DNA of 10,707 nt from an uncultured Eggerthella sp. (GCA_902470405.1 CABRGJ010000008.1:1-10707); one strand, 5' to 3'. Numbered from the stretch's first letter, positions 1 to 6,748 are shown. Numbers and translations are program-made. Notes: generated by a model from the sequence alone, not told the origin.

Positions 1-602
1 GTTACGATATCGGCGCCCCATTCGATCGGACGACAATTGACCGGGGTGGGGAAGGTGTTGTCGACGATCAGTGGAACGCCGTGGTCATGCGCAGCTTTTG
101 CGAAGCGTTCGATATCGAGCACGGTCAGTGCTGGGTTTGCTACGGTCTCGCCGAACACCGCTTTAGTATTCGGCTTGAATGCCGCCTCAAGTTCTTCATC
201 CGAGCAAGTAGGAGAGACGAAGGTGAATTCGATGCCCATGCGCGCCATGGTGTGCGCGAACAGATTGTAAGTACCGCCATAGATCGAGGTCGAGCACACC
301 ACGTGGTCGCCACATCCTGCGATGTTGAAGATGGCAAAGAAATTCGCTGCTTGCCCAGAAGAAGTGAGCATGGCAGCACTTCCGCCTTCGAGTTCACAGA
401 TCTTCGCGGCAACGGAGTCGTTCGTGGGATTTTGCAGGCGGGTATAGAAGTATCCAGCTTCCTCAAGGTCGAAGAGCTTCCCCATGAACTCGCTCGAGTC
501 GTACTTCCAGGTAGTGCTTTGGTAGATAGGGATCTGACGTGGCTCTGCATTGCCAGGATGATAACCGCCCTGCACGCATGTTGTTCCGATCTGCGAGGTC
601 AT
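1..602 (-). CDS. metY: O-acetylhomoserine sulfhydrylase (MetY type), N-terminal part
   Basis: PLP-dependent Cys/Met metabolism enzyme, expected to convert O-acetylhomoserine and sulfide to homocysteine in the cytoplasm. Reading the minus strand from the ATG at 602 gives 200 open codons up to the window edge; the rest of the gene (family length about 420-430 residues) lies outside. Visible family features are an N-terminal TTCVQGGYHP block (7-16), YTRLQNPTNDSVAAKICELE (53-72) with the PLP-phosphate-binding Tyr/Arg, the SSGQAA turn (81-86) and LIVDNTFPTP (178-187) with the Asp that contacts the pyridine nitrogen. The Schiff-base lysine lies beyond the edge. A GGAG site 5 nt upstream supports the start. 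It is divergent from metA, whose product would supply its substrate. O-succinylhomoserine sulfhydrylase or cystathionine gamma-synthase are the alternatives, but the block pattern favours MetY. Confidence 0.9.
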   Translation of the reverse strand, partial: MTSQIGTTCVQGGYHPGNAEPRQIPIYQSTTWKYDSSEFMGKLFDLEEAGYFYTRLQNPTNDSVAAKICELEGGSAAMLTSSGQAANFFAIFNIAGCGDHVVCSTSIYGGTYNLFAHTMARMGIEFTFVSPTCSDEELEAAFKPNTKAVFGETVANPALTVLDIERFAKAAHDHGVPLIVDNTFPTPVNCRPIEWGADIV

Positions 603-838
603 GAATGCTCCTAACGTGTTGGGATAAGAGAGAGGATCCTCAATGAGTTCGACTCTTCTGCAACGATCGTATCACCCGATCGCAAGCGAACCGATCCCGA
701 CGTCCATCTTCTCGTTTTCGGGTCATAGCGGTTCTCGATAGCTAGCTCTCAGCATCTTCGATACCCGTTTCGATGCACGCAAAAGCCTGCTGACCTGGAA
801 AGCTGCTATCATGGGTACGCTTACGAAAGGATGAAGCC
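603..838. other. Divergent metY/metA intergenic region
   Basis: This 236-bp gap must hold both promoters of the divergent methionine genes. On the plus strand there is an extended -10 (annotated separately). For metY no convincing -35/-10 pair was found. Two perfect short palindromes lie just upstream of the metY ribosome binding site: GAGGATCCTC (632-641) and GAGTTCGACTC (645-655). They could be regulator sites. I looked for SAM-I-like conserved blocks on both strands and saw none, so there is no evidence for a SAM riboswitch. Confidence 0.5.
804..812 (+). promoter_or_regulatory. Extended -10 promoter of metA
   Basis: TGCTATCAT is a TGn extension followed by TATCAT, a good -10 hexamer. No convincing -35 lies 17 nt upstream, which is common for extended -10 promoters. 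Transcription would start near 819. The leader would then be only about 20 nt and would carry the AAAGG ribosome binding site at 826-830, 8 nt before the metA ATG. Such a short leader leaves no room for a riboswitch on this side. Confidence 0.5.
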
Positions 839-1759
839 ATGCCGATCAGAATCCCTGATGCCCTTCCAGCGACCAGCGTGCTGGAGAGCGAGAACATCTT
901 CGTGATGACTGAACATCGCGCGATCCATCAAGACATTCGTCCACTACGCGTGCTCATCCTGAATCTCATGCCCACCAAGATCGAAACCGAGACGCAGATC
1001 CTGCGCAAGCTCTCAAACACGCCGCTCCAGGTCGAAGTCGAGCTGCTTCAGACGGTCAGCCATCGCGCTACTCACGTCCCAGCAGGGCATCTCGAGTCCT
1101 TCTACGTTGGTCTCGACGATGTGCGCCACAGACGCTATGACGGCATGATCATCACAGGTGCGCCGGTCGAGCTCTATGATTTCGAGATGGTCGATTACTG
1201 GCCTGAACTTTGCGAGATCTTCGAGTGGGCCAAGACCAATGTATTCTCGACACTCTATATTTGTTGGGGCGCGCAAGCAGGCATCTATTATCACTACGGT
1301 GTCAATAAGTTCATCTTGGACGAGAAGATGTTGGGCATCTTCGCTCATCGGATCGTGAAGCCCTCAAGCCCGCTTGTACGAGGTATCGATGACGTGTTCT
1401 ATGCGCCGCATTCGCGCAATACGGAAGTTCGGGTGGAAGATATCGAGGCGAATCCCGATCTTGAGCTCATCGCGGTGTCGGATGAAGCGGGCGCATTCAT
1501 CGCAAAGAGCACCGACAGCAGGCATTTCTTTGTGTTCGGCCATCCTGAATACGATACGAATACGCTGGCTGAAGAATACTTCCGCGACACAAAGAAGGGT
1601 ATCGATCCAGTGCTGCCCAAGCATTATTTTCCGAGCGATGATCCAACGCAACAGCCGCTTTCGAATTGGCGAAGCGCTGCCCAGTTGCTCTATACGAATT
1701 GGCTGAACTACTACGTTTACCAGGCGACGCCTTACGATCTCGACAATACCGAGTTATAA
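839..1759 (+). CDS. metA: Homoserine O-acetyltransferase, MetA family
   Basis: Acylates homoserine, the first committed step of methionine synthesis, in the cytoplasm. The 306-residue length matches the MetA family, and the expected catalytic residues fall at E. coli-like numbering: Cys142 in LYICWGAQAG, Lys163, Arg193, His235 and Glu237 in FGHPEYD, and Arg249. Residue 111 is Glu (GAPVELYDF). In characterised MetA proteins Glu at 111 goes with acetyl-CoA and Gly with succinyl-CoA, so O-acetylhomoserine is the likely product. This fits the divergent MetY gene. An AAAGG site 8 nt upstream supports the ATG at 839; another ATG at 831 is out of frame. Many databases would label it homoserine O-succinyltransferase by family name. 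The family assignment is very secure and the acyl donor is inferred. Confidence 0.96.
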   Translation: MPIRIPDALPATSVLESENIFVMTEHRAIHQDIRPLRVLILNLMPTKIETETQILRKLSNTPLQVEVELLQTVSHRATHVPAGHLESFYVGLDDVRHRRYDGMIITGAPVELYDFEMVDYWPELCEIFEWAKTNVFSTLYICWGAQAGIYYHYGVNKFILDEKMLGIFAHRIVKPSSPLVRGIDDVFYAPHSRNTEVRVEDIEANPDLELIAVSDEAGAFIAKSTDSRHFFVFGHPEYDTNTLAEEYFRDTKKGIDPVLPKHYFPSDDPTQQPLSNWRSAAQLLYTNWLNYYVYQATPYDLDNTEL

Positions 1760-1772
1760 GAGAGACTTGTTA

Positions 1773-1799
1773 CACTGTTGTTCATCGAAAACAACAGTG
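1773..1799 (+). terminator. Perfect 10-bp stem-loop after metA
   Basis: CACTGTTGTT (1773-1782) and AACAACAGTG (1790-1799) form a perfect 10-bp stem with a 7-nt loop, 13 nt after the metA stop codon. The position suits a transcription end signal or a 3' RNA-stabilising hairpin. The following bases (GGCGCGAGCG) are GC-rich and lack a U-tract, so it is not a typical intrinsic terminator. It could instead be a protein binding site. Confidence 0.45.
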
Positions 1800-1924
1800 G
1801 CGCGAGCGCATAAGAAGTATAAGCATTTACTGGCATTTCGAACAGCGAAGTGGGAGTTTTTAGCACCTTGCTTCCGCTATCTCATACTTTACGACCTCTC
1901 ATACCCATCTCGCATACGAAGTGA

Positions 1925-1954
1925 TTGACTTCACGAACGAAAAAAGATTATTAT
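1925..1954 (+). promoter_or_regulatory. Promoter of the rplM-rpsI operon
   Basis: TTGACT (1925-1930) and TATTAT (1949-1954) are separated by 18 nt; reading the -10 as TTATTA at 1948 gives 17 nt. The spacer is A-rich near the -10. The match to the housekeeping consensus is the best -35/-10 pair in the window and suits a highly expressed ribosomal protein operon. It implies a 5' leader of about 160 nt before the rplM start. Confidence 0.7.
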
Positions 1955-1960
1955 GCAAAG

Positions 1961-2120
1961 GTTCGCTTTCAAAAGCCCCGTGTGGCTGTGCGGCCTGAAG
2001 CCTATCGAATGGTAGTCCAGAACCGAGCGAGAGGAGAGCGAGGGGTAGGATCCTTCGCGTTTCGGGCAGAAGCAGGCAAACTTTTGAAAACTAACATTGT
2101 TACTTTAATGGAGGAACGCA
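1961..2120 (+). promoter_or_regulatory. Structured 5' leader of rplM-rpsI
   Basis: The stretch between the strong promoter and the rplM start has no convincing ORF. Its two ends are complementary: TTTCAAAAG (1967-1975) can pair perfectly over 9 bp with CTTTTGAAA (2081-2089). Inside, GCCTG (1993-1997) can pair with CAGGC (2073-2077), and CTATC-GAAT-GGTAG (2002-2015) forms a small hairpin. A purine-rich run occupies about 2025-2047. The closed structure ends about 20 nt before the GGAGG ribosome binding site. Ribosomal protein leaders often mediate autogenous control, and L13 leaders are known in Firmicutes. I cannot match this one to a known family, so a regulatory role is inferred. Confidence 0.4.
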
Positions 2121-2558
2121 GTGAAGACTTATTACGCAAAGCCAGGCGAAGTCGAGCGCGAATGGCTTCTCATCGACGCAGAGGATCAGATCCTCGGCCG
2201 CGTCGCTTCGAAGGCAGCTCAGATTCTTCGTGGCAAGCATAAGCCAACCTATACCCCACACGTCGACACCGGCGATTTCGTCGTCATCGTGAACGCCGAC
2301 AAGATCCGTGTGACGGGCAAGAAGCTCACCGACAAGGAATACTATCGTCACAGCGGTTATCCCGGAGGACTCAAATGCGAGACCTTCGAAGAGGCTATGG
2401 CAAAGCATCCAGAGCGCGTCATCGAGCATGCGGTCAAGGGCATGCTTCCCAAGAACACGCTCGGTCGTGCGATGGCTAAGAAGCTCAAGGTCTATGCTGG
2501 TGCAGAGCATCCGCACATGGCTCAAGCTCCCCGCGAGATCAAGATGGAGGATAACTAA
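2121..2558 (+). CDS. rplM: 50S ribosomal protein L13
   Basis: Large-subunit ribosomal protein L13, an early assembly protein that binds 23S rRNA. At 145 residues it matches the family length of about 142-147. The N-terminal [19 protein letters not shown] (2-20), LGRVASKAA (25-33), [22 protein letters not shown] (38-59), [10 protein letters not shown] (74-83) and [13 protein letters not shown] (104-116) are typical L13 blocks. The start is a GTG at 2121, chosen because GGAGG (2110-2114) lies 6 nt upstream and the sequence begins exactly at the family's N-terminus. The stop overlaps the rpsI start by one base (TAATG), so the two are translationally coupled, the usual L13-S9 pairing. Confidence 0.98.
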   Translation: MKTYYAKPGEVEREWLLIDAEDQILGRVASKAAQILRGKHKPTYTPHVDTGDFVVIVNADKIRVTGKKLTDKEYYRHSGYPGGLKCETFEEAMAKHPERVIEHAVKGMLPKNTLGRAMAKKLKVYAGAEHPHMAQAPREIKMEDN

Positions 2559-2950
2559 TGGCAGGCGAAGCAGTATATTACGGCACTGGCCGTCGCAAGA
2601 ACGCTGTTGCTCGTGTTCGTATCGTCCCTGGTACGGGCAAAGTAACCGTCAATGGTCGTGACGGACTCGATTTCTTCGGTCGTCAGGCATTGGTCGATTA
2701 TGCACTCACTCCTTTCGGCGTTACCGATACCATGAACCAGTTCGACGTTATCGCTCGTTGCAACGGTGGCGGCACTTCTGGTCAAGCAGGTGCGCTGCGT
2801 CATGGCATCGCTCGCGCTCTTCTTGAGGCTGGCGACTATCGCGCAGAGCTGAAGCGTGCTGGCTATCTCACGCGTGACGCTCGTATGGTTGAGCGCAAGA
2901 AGTACGGTCTGAAGAAAGCTCGCAAGCGTCCGCAGTTCAGCAAGCGCTAA
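2558..2950 (+). CDS. rpsI: 30S ribosomal protein S9
   Basis: Small-subunit ribosomal protein S9, whose C-terminal tail reaches the decoding centre near the P-site tRNA. The 130-residue product has [19 protein letters not shown] (7-25), [19 protein letters not shown] (70-88) and the basic tail [17 protein letters not shown] ending in the invariant SKR. The ATG at 2558 shares its A with the rplM stop codon. GGAGG (2546-2550) lies inside the end of rplM, 7 nt before the start. It is the second and last gene of the operon and is followed by an intrinsic terminator. Confidence 0.98.
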   Translation: MAGEAVYYGTGRRKNAVARVRIVPGTGKVTVNGRDGLDFFGRQALVDYALTPFGVTDTMNQFDVIARCNGGGTSGQAGALRHGIARALLEAGDYRAELKRAGYLTRDARMVERKKYGLKKARKRPQFSKR

Positions 2951-2987
2951 GCGAATCGTTGGATCGAATATCACCTTCGGGTCTACG

Positions 2988-3020
2988 AAGAACCGCTTCA
3001 TTGCGAAGCGGTTCTTTTTT
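2988..3020 (+). terminator. Intrinsic terminator of rplM-rpsI
   Basis: GAACCGCTTC (2990-2999) pairs perfectly with GAAGCGGTTC (3005-3014) around the 5-nt loop ATTGC. A run of six T residues follows directly (3015-3020). This is a textbook rho-independent terminator about 40 nt after the rpsI stop codon. Confidence 0.93.
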
Positions 3021-3129
3021 GTTTAGCTTCTTACCGACTCATGACGATTGTCGGTAGATGCGCGATTATGGAATAGAATCGAGGATAATGGACAGATAAG
3101 ATCATCCGATTGCGTACAAAAGGGTTCAT

Positions 3130-3711
3130 ATGTCTGAACAGAACGATAGACCAGCTCAAGACCAGCAGGCCGCGCCAATAGGCTCGACTCCTGCAAGCGT
3201 GCAGCAGCAACAACCACCCGCATCTGATCAGCCACTGCCGCCCCCGGCTCCAACTTCGAGTCCCGCTGTGCAGCCACAGCCGCCTGTATCTGCGCAACCA
3301 ACAGCGTCAGATCAGCAAGCGGCGCCTGTCGAACAGCCGCAACCAACACAACCAGCGCAATCACAGCAGCCAGGCAACACTCAACAACAGCCAACGTTCC
3401 GCGAGAACGGAGCATTCTCCTTCTTTGCGACGCCCTCCGATCCAGACGATGATCCCGCTCCAATGAGTTGGGGCTTCAAGATCGGCTGGTTCGTTTTGGG
3501 CTTGATCGGCGGTATGCTCGGTTTGCTCATGGCATGGATCTCCACCTCCACGCTCTCGCCAAAGCGTCGTCGTCAAGCGGTCATGTGGACGTGGGGTGGC
3601 TTTGCGGTTCAAGCGATCATCTTCCTCGTCATCGTGTTGAACGGAGGTTCATTTCCGTTCATTCCAGGAGGAAGCTCGGCGGGATCGGGCTCGACGTCTG
3701 CCTTTGGATAA
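3130..3711 (+). CDS. Pro/Gln-rich membrane protein of unknown function
   Basis: I do not recognise a named family. The 193-residue product has three parts. Residues 1-90 are low complexity, dominated by Pro, Gln, Ala and Ser, and probably disordered. An acidic linker (103-109, SDPDDDP) leads to two predicted membrane helices at about 114-138 (WGFKIGWFVLGLIGGMLGLLMAWIS) and 151-170, separated by the basic loop SPKRRRQA (143-150). A Gly/Ser-rich tail closes it. The basic loop places the connector in the cytoplasm, so both termini would face outward, with the Pro/Gln arm outside. The layout resembles small actinobacterial DUF4190-like membrane proteins, but that is only likeness of form. The ribosome binding site is weak (AAAGGG, 3119-3124). 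The Gln/Pro codon runs alone can make long antisense ORFs, which I disregarded. Confidence 0.8.
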   Translation: MSEQNDRPAQDQQAAPIGSTPASVQQQQPPASDQPLPPPAPTSSPAVQPQPPVSAQPTASDQQAAPVEQPQPTQPAQSQQPGNTQQQPTFRENGAFSFFATPSDPDDDPAPMSWGFKIGWFVLGLIGGMLGLLMAWISTSTLSPKRRRQAVMWTWGGFAVQAIIFLVIVLNGGSFPFIPGGSSAGSGSTSAFG

Positions 3712-3755
3712 GCTAGACATCGCGGACGCTTTAGGGATGCAGTCCTAGCTGTTCA
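3712..3755 (+). terminator. Possible weak terminator after the Pro/Gln-rich gene
   Basis: GCTAG (3712-3716) can pair with CTAGC (3745-3749). The adjoining AC/GT and ATC/GAT pairs would extend the stem with a bulge. A moderately T-rich stretch (TGTTCATTTCTT) follows. The stem begins right after the stop codon. It is imperfect with a large loop, so the call is tentative. Confidence 0.3.
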
Positions 3756-3762
3756 TTTCTTA

Positions 3763-3903
3763 TCATCGACCTGTTTTCTTGATAACATCCTCAAAGATAG
3801 AAAAGGCAAGTTTGGCTGACATATTTTCAACCATTGTTGATTGAATGCCAACTGCAATGTTCGATACATCCAACTCGTCTTTTTGCTTTGTCATCAATGC
3901 CAT
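3763..3903 (-). CDS. Possible small ORF, 46 codons
   Basis: A minus-strand ORF in the gap between the Pro/Gln-rich gene and the XRE gene. It begins at ATG 3903 (a second in-frame ATG is at 3894) and ends with TGA at 3763-3765. The product starts MALMTKQKDELDVSNIAVG and ends FEDVIKKTGR, with an amphipathic middle and a balanced composition, unlike the Arg/Ser-rich shadow translations elsewhere. The stretch is AT-richer than neighbouring genes. The DVSNIAVGIQ block loosely recalls the N-terminus of small YjfB-like putative motility proteins (family about 60 residues), but this is a weak resemblance. No good ribosome binding site precedes either ATG, so it may be a gene remnant or chance. Confidence 0.35.
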   Translation of the reverse strand: MALMTKQKDELDVSNIAVGIQSTMVENMSAKLAFSIFEDVIKKTGR

Positions 3904-3923
3904 CTTCGTGTGCTGAGATGATC

Positions 3924-3994
3924 GCCCTTAACGAGACGAGACTCGATGAGGGCACTATCGTTTCAAGCAACAGACCGTTGCTTGCGGCTGGTCT
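3924..3994 (+). other. Clustered stem-loops upstream of the XRE gene
   Basis: Two hairpins lie in tandem. The first pairs GCCCTTAACGAG (3924-3935) with CTCGATGAGGGC (3942-3953), 12 positions with one mismatch and one G-U. The second is a perfect 7-bp stem, AAGCAAC (3965-3971) with GTTGCTT (3977-3983). Its whole loop AGACC (3972-3976) is complementary to GGTCT (3990-3994), so a pseudoknot or an alternative fold is possible. The cluster ends about 50 bp before the XRE start. Neither hairpin is followed by a T-run. Function is unknown. Confidence 0.35.
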
Positions 3995-4045
3995 ACGTTA
4001 GGATCAAACTGCTTAAAAAGACAGAAACAACAGAAAGGTTTCCCC

Positions 4046-4513
4046 ATGACTATGAACGAGGCCATAGCCCAGATTCGCATCGAGCGAGGCATCACGCAGG
4101 AGCAGATGGCACATGACCTTTACGTGACCAGGCAGGCTGTGTCAAGGTGGGAGACTGGCGAGACTTCTCCCGGCGTCGACATGGTGAAGCTGATCTGTGT
4201 CACTTATGGCGTACCGTTAGAACGTTTCTTCGACATGCCCATTGAGTATTATTGCCAGTGCTGTTCGATGCCGATCTCAGACCCTATGCTTCACGGCACC
4301 GAGGCAGACGGATCCTCTGCCGAGCACTATTGTAAGTGGTGCTACAGTGAAGGCGATTTCACCGCTAGGGACATCGATATGGATGAGTTCATTGAGGAGA
4401 CCGCGCAGTTCACAGCGGACGCGATGGGCATATCGCGTGAGGAGGCTGTTTCGTTGATGGCGACGCTGCTTCCGCATTTAGAGCGGTGGAAAGGCGACCT
4501 GAAGGTCAGTTGA
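4046..4513 (+). CDS. XRE-family regulator with C-terminal zinc ribbon
   Basis: Likely cytoplasmic DNA-binding regulator of 155 residues. Residues 4-62 form a Cro/C1-type helix-turn-helix; ITQEQMAHDLYVTRQAVSRW (16-35) is the core. Residues 69-106 match the putative zinc-ribbon module seen in many Clostridial and Coriobacterial proteins (zf-ribbon_2 type): CQCCSMPI, then HGTEADGSSAEHYCKWCYSEGDFT, with Cys70, Cys73, Cys96 and Cys99 as probable metal ligands. The tail (about 112-148) matches the helical part that usually follows this ribbon, ending HLERWK. AAAGG 7 nt upstream supports the ATG at 4046; the ATG two codons later is less likely. Its target is not shown by the sequence. It is monocistronic between structured gaps. 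Confidence 0.9.
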   Translation: MTMNEAIAQIRIERGITQEQMAHDLYVTRQAVSRWETGETSPGVDMVKLICVTYGVPLERFFDMPIEYYCQCCSMPISDPMLHGTEADGSSAEHYCKWCYSEGDFTARDIDMDEFIEETAQFTADAMGISREEAVSLMATLLPHLERWKGDLKVS

Positions 4514-4530
4514 TGTCTTAACAAGCATGA

Positions 4531-4582
4531 GTTGAAGAATGATCTTCAACCCTCCTCGACCATAATGGAATTCATGAGGAGG
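4531..4582 (+). other. Two adjacent stem-loops between the XRE gene and glnN
   Basis: GTTGAAGA (4531-4538) and TCTTCAAC (4543-4550) form a perfect 8-bp stem with a 4-nt loop. Directly after it, CCTCCTC (4551-4557) is complementary to GAGGAGG (4576-4582). The first stem starts 17 nt after the XRE stop codon and could end or stabilise that transcript, but no T-run follows. The second arm, GAGGAGG, looks like a ribosome binding site but has no start codon at a suitable distance. Confidence 0.35.
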
Positions 4583-4590
4583 ACCTCTGC

Positions 4591-4599
4591 TGGTATAAT
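4591..4599 (+). promoter_or_regulatory. Extended -10 promoter of the glutamine synthetase gene
   Basis: TGGTATAAT is a perfect TATAAT -10 (4594-4599) with a TGn extension. The hexamer at the -35 position, 17 nt upstream (TTCATG, 4571-4576), is a poor match, as is common for extended -10 promoters. Transcription would start near 4606, giving a leader of about 50 nt. The GAGGAGG arm of the upstream stem-loop overlaps the spacer, so a regulator binding there could affect this promoter. Confidence 0.65.
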
Positions 4600-4657
4600 G
4601 TCCAAAACACTGCTGCGCCCGCGCTATTTGTGAGGCATCCACGTGAGGAGAACCAGT

Positions 4658-6748
4658 ATGTCAAATGTTTCAGAGATCTATGGAACGCTCGTTTTCAGCG
4701 ATCATGTCATGAAAGAGCGTCTCCCGTCCGAGACGTACAAGACCCTCGCTAAGACCATTCAGGAAGGCAAACCGCTCGATCTTGATGTGGCGAACGTGGT
4801 CGCCCATGTCATGAAAGAATGGGCCATCGAAAATGGTGCCACACACTACTCTCATTGGTTCCAGCCACTCTCAGGTATCACCTCGGAAAAGCACGATAGC
4901 TTCCTGAACCCTGTAGGCGATGGCACGGCCATCATGACCTTCTCAGGCAAAGAGCTCATCCAGGGCGAACCCGACGCCTCGAGCTTCCCCAATGGCGGTC
5001 TTCGTGCCACCTTCGAAGCGCGTGGATATACAGCCTGGGATCCAACGAGCCATGCTTTCATCAAAGACGAAGTGCTCTGCATCCCAACAGCCTTCTGCTC
5101 CTACACAGGAGAGGCACTCGACAAGAAGACACCGCTTCTGCGCTCCATGCGAGCTATCGATACGCAAGCGCAACGTGTGCTGCGTTTCTTTGGCGAAGAC
5201 GGCCACCAGGTCATCGCGACGGTTGGTTCTGAACAGGAATACTTCCTCATCTCAGAGAAGGATTATGAACGACGTCAGGATCTGATGATGACAGGGCGCA
5301 CGCTTTTCGGTGCGCCGCCCAGCAAGGGTCAGGAGCTTGACGAGCATTATTTTGGCGCTATCCGTCCGACAGTGAATGAATTCATGAAAGAGCTCGACGA
5401 CGATCTGTGGAAGCTCGGCGTTTCTGCGAAGACCAAGCATAACGAGGTCGCGCCAGCGCAGCATGAGCTAGCTCCTATTTTCACGAACGCGAATCGCGCG
5501 GTGGACGAGAATCTGCTTACCATGGAAAAGATGCGTTTGGATGCATCCCATTTTGGCCTTACGTGCTTACAGCACGAAAAGCCCTTCGAGGGCATCAATG
5601 GCTCGGGCAAGCATAACAACTGGTCGCTTTCTTACGACAATGTGAACTTGCTCGATCCGGGTGACGATCCTATCGAGAACCTGCGCTTCCTTGTCTTTTT
5701 GGCATGCGTCATCGAGGCAGTTGACGAATACCAGGAACTGCTGCGCATGTCGGTAGCGTCTGCAGGCAACGATCACCGTCTTGGCGCGAACGAAGCGCCT
5801 CCTGCCATCATCTCCATTTTCTTGGGTGATGAGTTGGGCGCTATCGTTGATGCGCTCATCAAGGGTGACGAATATCATTCGGCAGAAGCCATTTCGATGG
5901 ATCTGGGGGTTGCGGTCTTGCCGCAGTTCTTGAAGGACAACACCGATCGCAATCGCACGAGTCCCTTTGCGTTCACGGGTAACAAGTTCGAATTCCGTAT
6001 GCCAGGTTCTGCCGTCAACCTTTCAGACTGCAATATGATCCTGAACACGGCAGTAGCAAAGAGCCTCAAAGATTTTGCAGATGCCTGCGAAGGCCTTGAA
6101 GGCGCAGCGTTCGAGAAGGCAGCCATCGCCTATGTGCGCCAGCTGCTGGCCGATCATCAGCGAATCATCTTCAACGGCAATGGCTATTCTCAGGACTGGG
6201 AAGAAGAAGCGCAGCGTCGTGGTCTTGCGAACCATCGCAACACTGCTGAAGCTCTGCCTTGCTTTGTGTCCCAGAAATCTCTCGATCTGTTCGCTGAATT
6301 CGGTATTCTCTCTGAGACCGAAGTTCGCAGTCGTTACGAAGTGAAGCTTGAGAAGTACACCAAGCTTTTGAACATCGAAGCGCGCGTGATGATTCGCATG
6401 ACACGTCGTACCTATTTGCCTGCTATCAGCAAGTACATGAAAGATATCGCCGACACCATCACGTCGGTGAAAAGTGCGGTTCCTTCCTCCAATATGGACG
6501 AATATGAGAAGCTGCTCTCACGTCTGGTGAAAGGCGTCAATGCTATTGCATCCTGTGTGCGTACGCTCATCGCTGAACACGATGCGGCAGAGGCGATCGA
6601 AGACCATCAGCAGCAGGCGTTCGCCTATGCCGATAAGGTCATTCCTGCTATGGATGCGCTGCGTATAGAGGTCGACACGCTGGAATGCATCGTTGAGAAC
6701 GACTACTGGCCTGTGCCAACGTATAACGATATCCTTTTTTACAATTAG
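4658..6748 (+). CDS. glnN: Glutamine synthetase type III
   Basis: Cytoplasmic enzyme that makes glutamine from glutamate, ammonia and ATP. At 696 residues it matches the long GSIII class (about 700-730) rather than GSI (about 470). Diagnostic motifs are [14 protein letters not shown] (60-73), [17 protein letters not shown] (95-111), GSEQEYFLI (190-198) with metal- and substrate-binding Glu residues, [16 protein letters not shown] (258-273) and [16 protein letters not shown] (308-323). I chose the ATG at 4658 because GAGGAG (4645-4650) lies 7 nt upstream. The in-frame GTG at 4643 would place that ribosome binding site inside the gene. It has its own promoter and terminator and looks monocistronic. 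It is probably a main route of ammonia assimilation, though other GS genes may exist outside the window. Confidence 0.97.
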   Translation: MSNVSEIYGTLVFSDHVMKERLPSETYKTLAKTIQEGKPLDLDVANVVAHVMKEWAIENGATHYSHWFQPLSGITSEKHDSFLNPVGDGTAIMTFSGKELIQGEPDASSFPNGGLRATFEARGYTAWDPTSHAFIKDEVLCIPTAFCSYTGEALDKKTPLLRSMRAIDTQAQRVLRFFGEDGHQVIATVGSEQEYFLISEKDYERRQDLMMTGRTLFGAPPSKGQELDEHYFGAIRPTVNEFMKELDDDLWKLGVSAKTKHNEVAPAQHELAPIFTNANRAVDENLLTMEKMRLDASHFGLTCLQHEKPFEGINGSGKHNNWSLSYDNVNLLDPGDDPIENLRFLVFLACVIEAVDEYQELLRMSVASAGNDHRLGANEAPPAIISIFLGDELGAIVDALIKGDEYHSAEAISMDLGVAVLPQFLKDNTDRNRTSPFAFTGNKFEFRMPGSAVNLSDCNMILNTAVAKSLKDFADACEGLEGAAFEKAAIAYVRQLLADHQRIIFNGNGYSQDWEEEAQRRGLANHRNTAEALPCFVSQKSLDLFAEFGILSETEVRSRYEVKLEKYTKLLNIEARVMIRMTRRTYLPAISKYMKDIADTITSVKSAVPSSNMDEYEKLLSRLVKGVNAIASCVRTLIAEHDAAEAIEDHQQQAFAYADKVIPAMDALRIEVDTLECIVENDYWPVPTYNDILFYN

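Noticed and set aside
81..614. 177-codon plus-strand ORF at the window start
   Set aside because: It is antisense to the metY coding frame, which shows clear PLP-enzyme motifs; the plus-strand translation has no family features.
603..838. SAM riboswitch between metY and metA
   Set aside because: No SAM-I-like conserved blocks were seen on either strand, and the metA leader is too short if the extended -10 is used.
1925..2242. 105-codon ORF starting upstream of rplM
   Set aside because: It overlaps the strong promoter and leader and runs out of frame into rplM. Its translation is Arg/Ser-rich and featureless.
3023..3463. 146-codon minus-strand ORF with a hydrophobic stretch
   Set aside because: It is the complement of the Gln/Pro/Ala codon runs in the Pro/Gln-rich gene, which produces Leu/Ala/Val-rich antisense text. 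It also runs into the region downstream of the rpsI terminator.
4643..4657. GTG start for glutamine synthetase five codons upstream
   Set aside because: The GAGGAG ribosome binding site lies inside this extension and is correctly spaced for the ATG at 4658.
5567..5878. 103-codon minus-strand ORF inside the glutamine synthetase gene
   Set aside because: It lies antisense within strongly conserved glutamine synthetase sequence and has no independent support.
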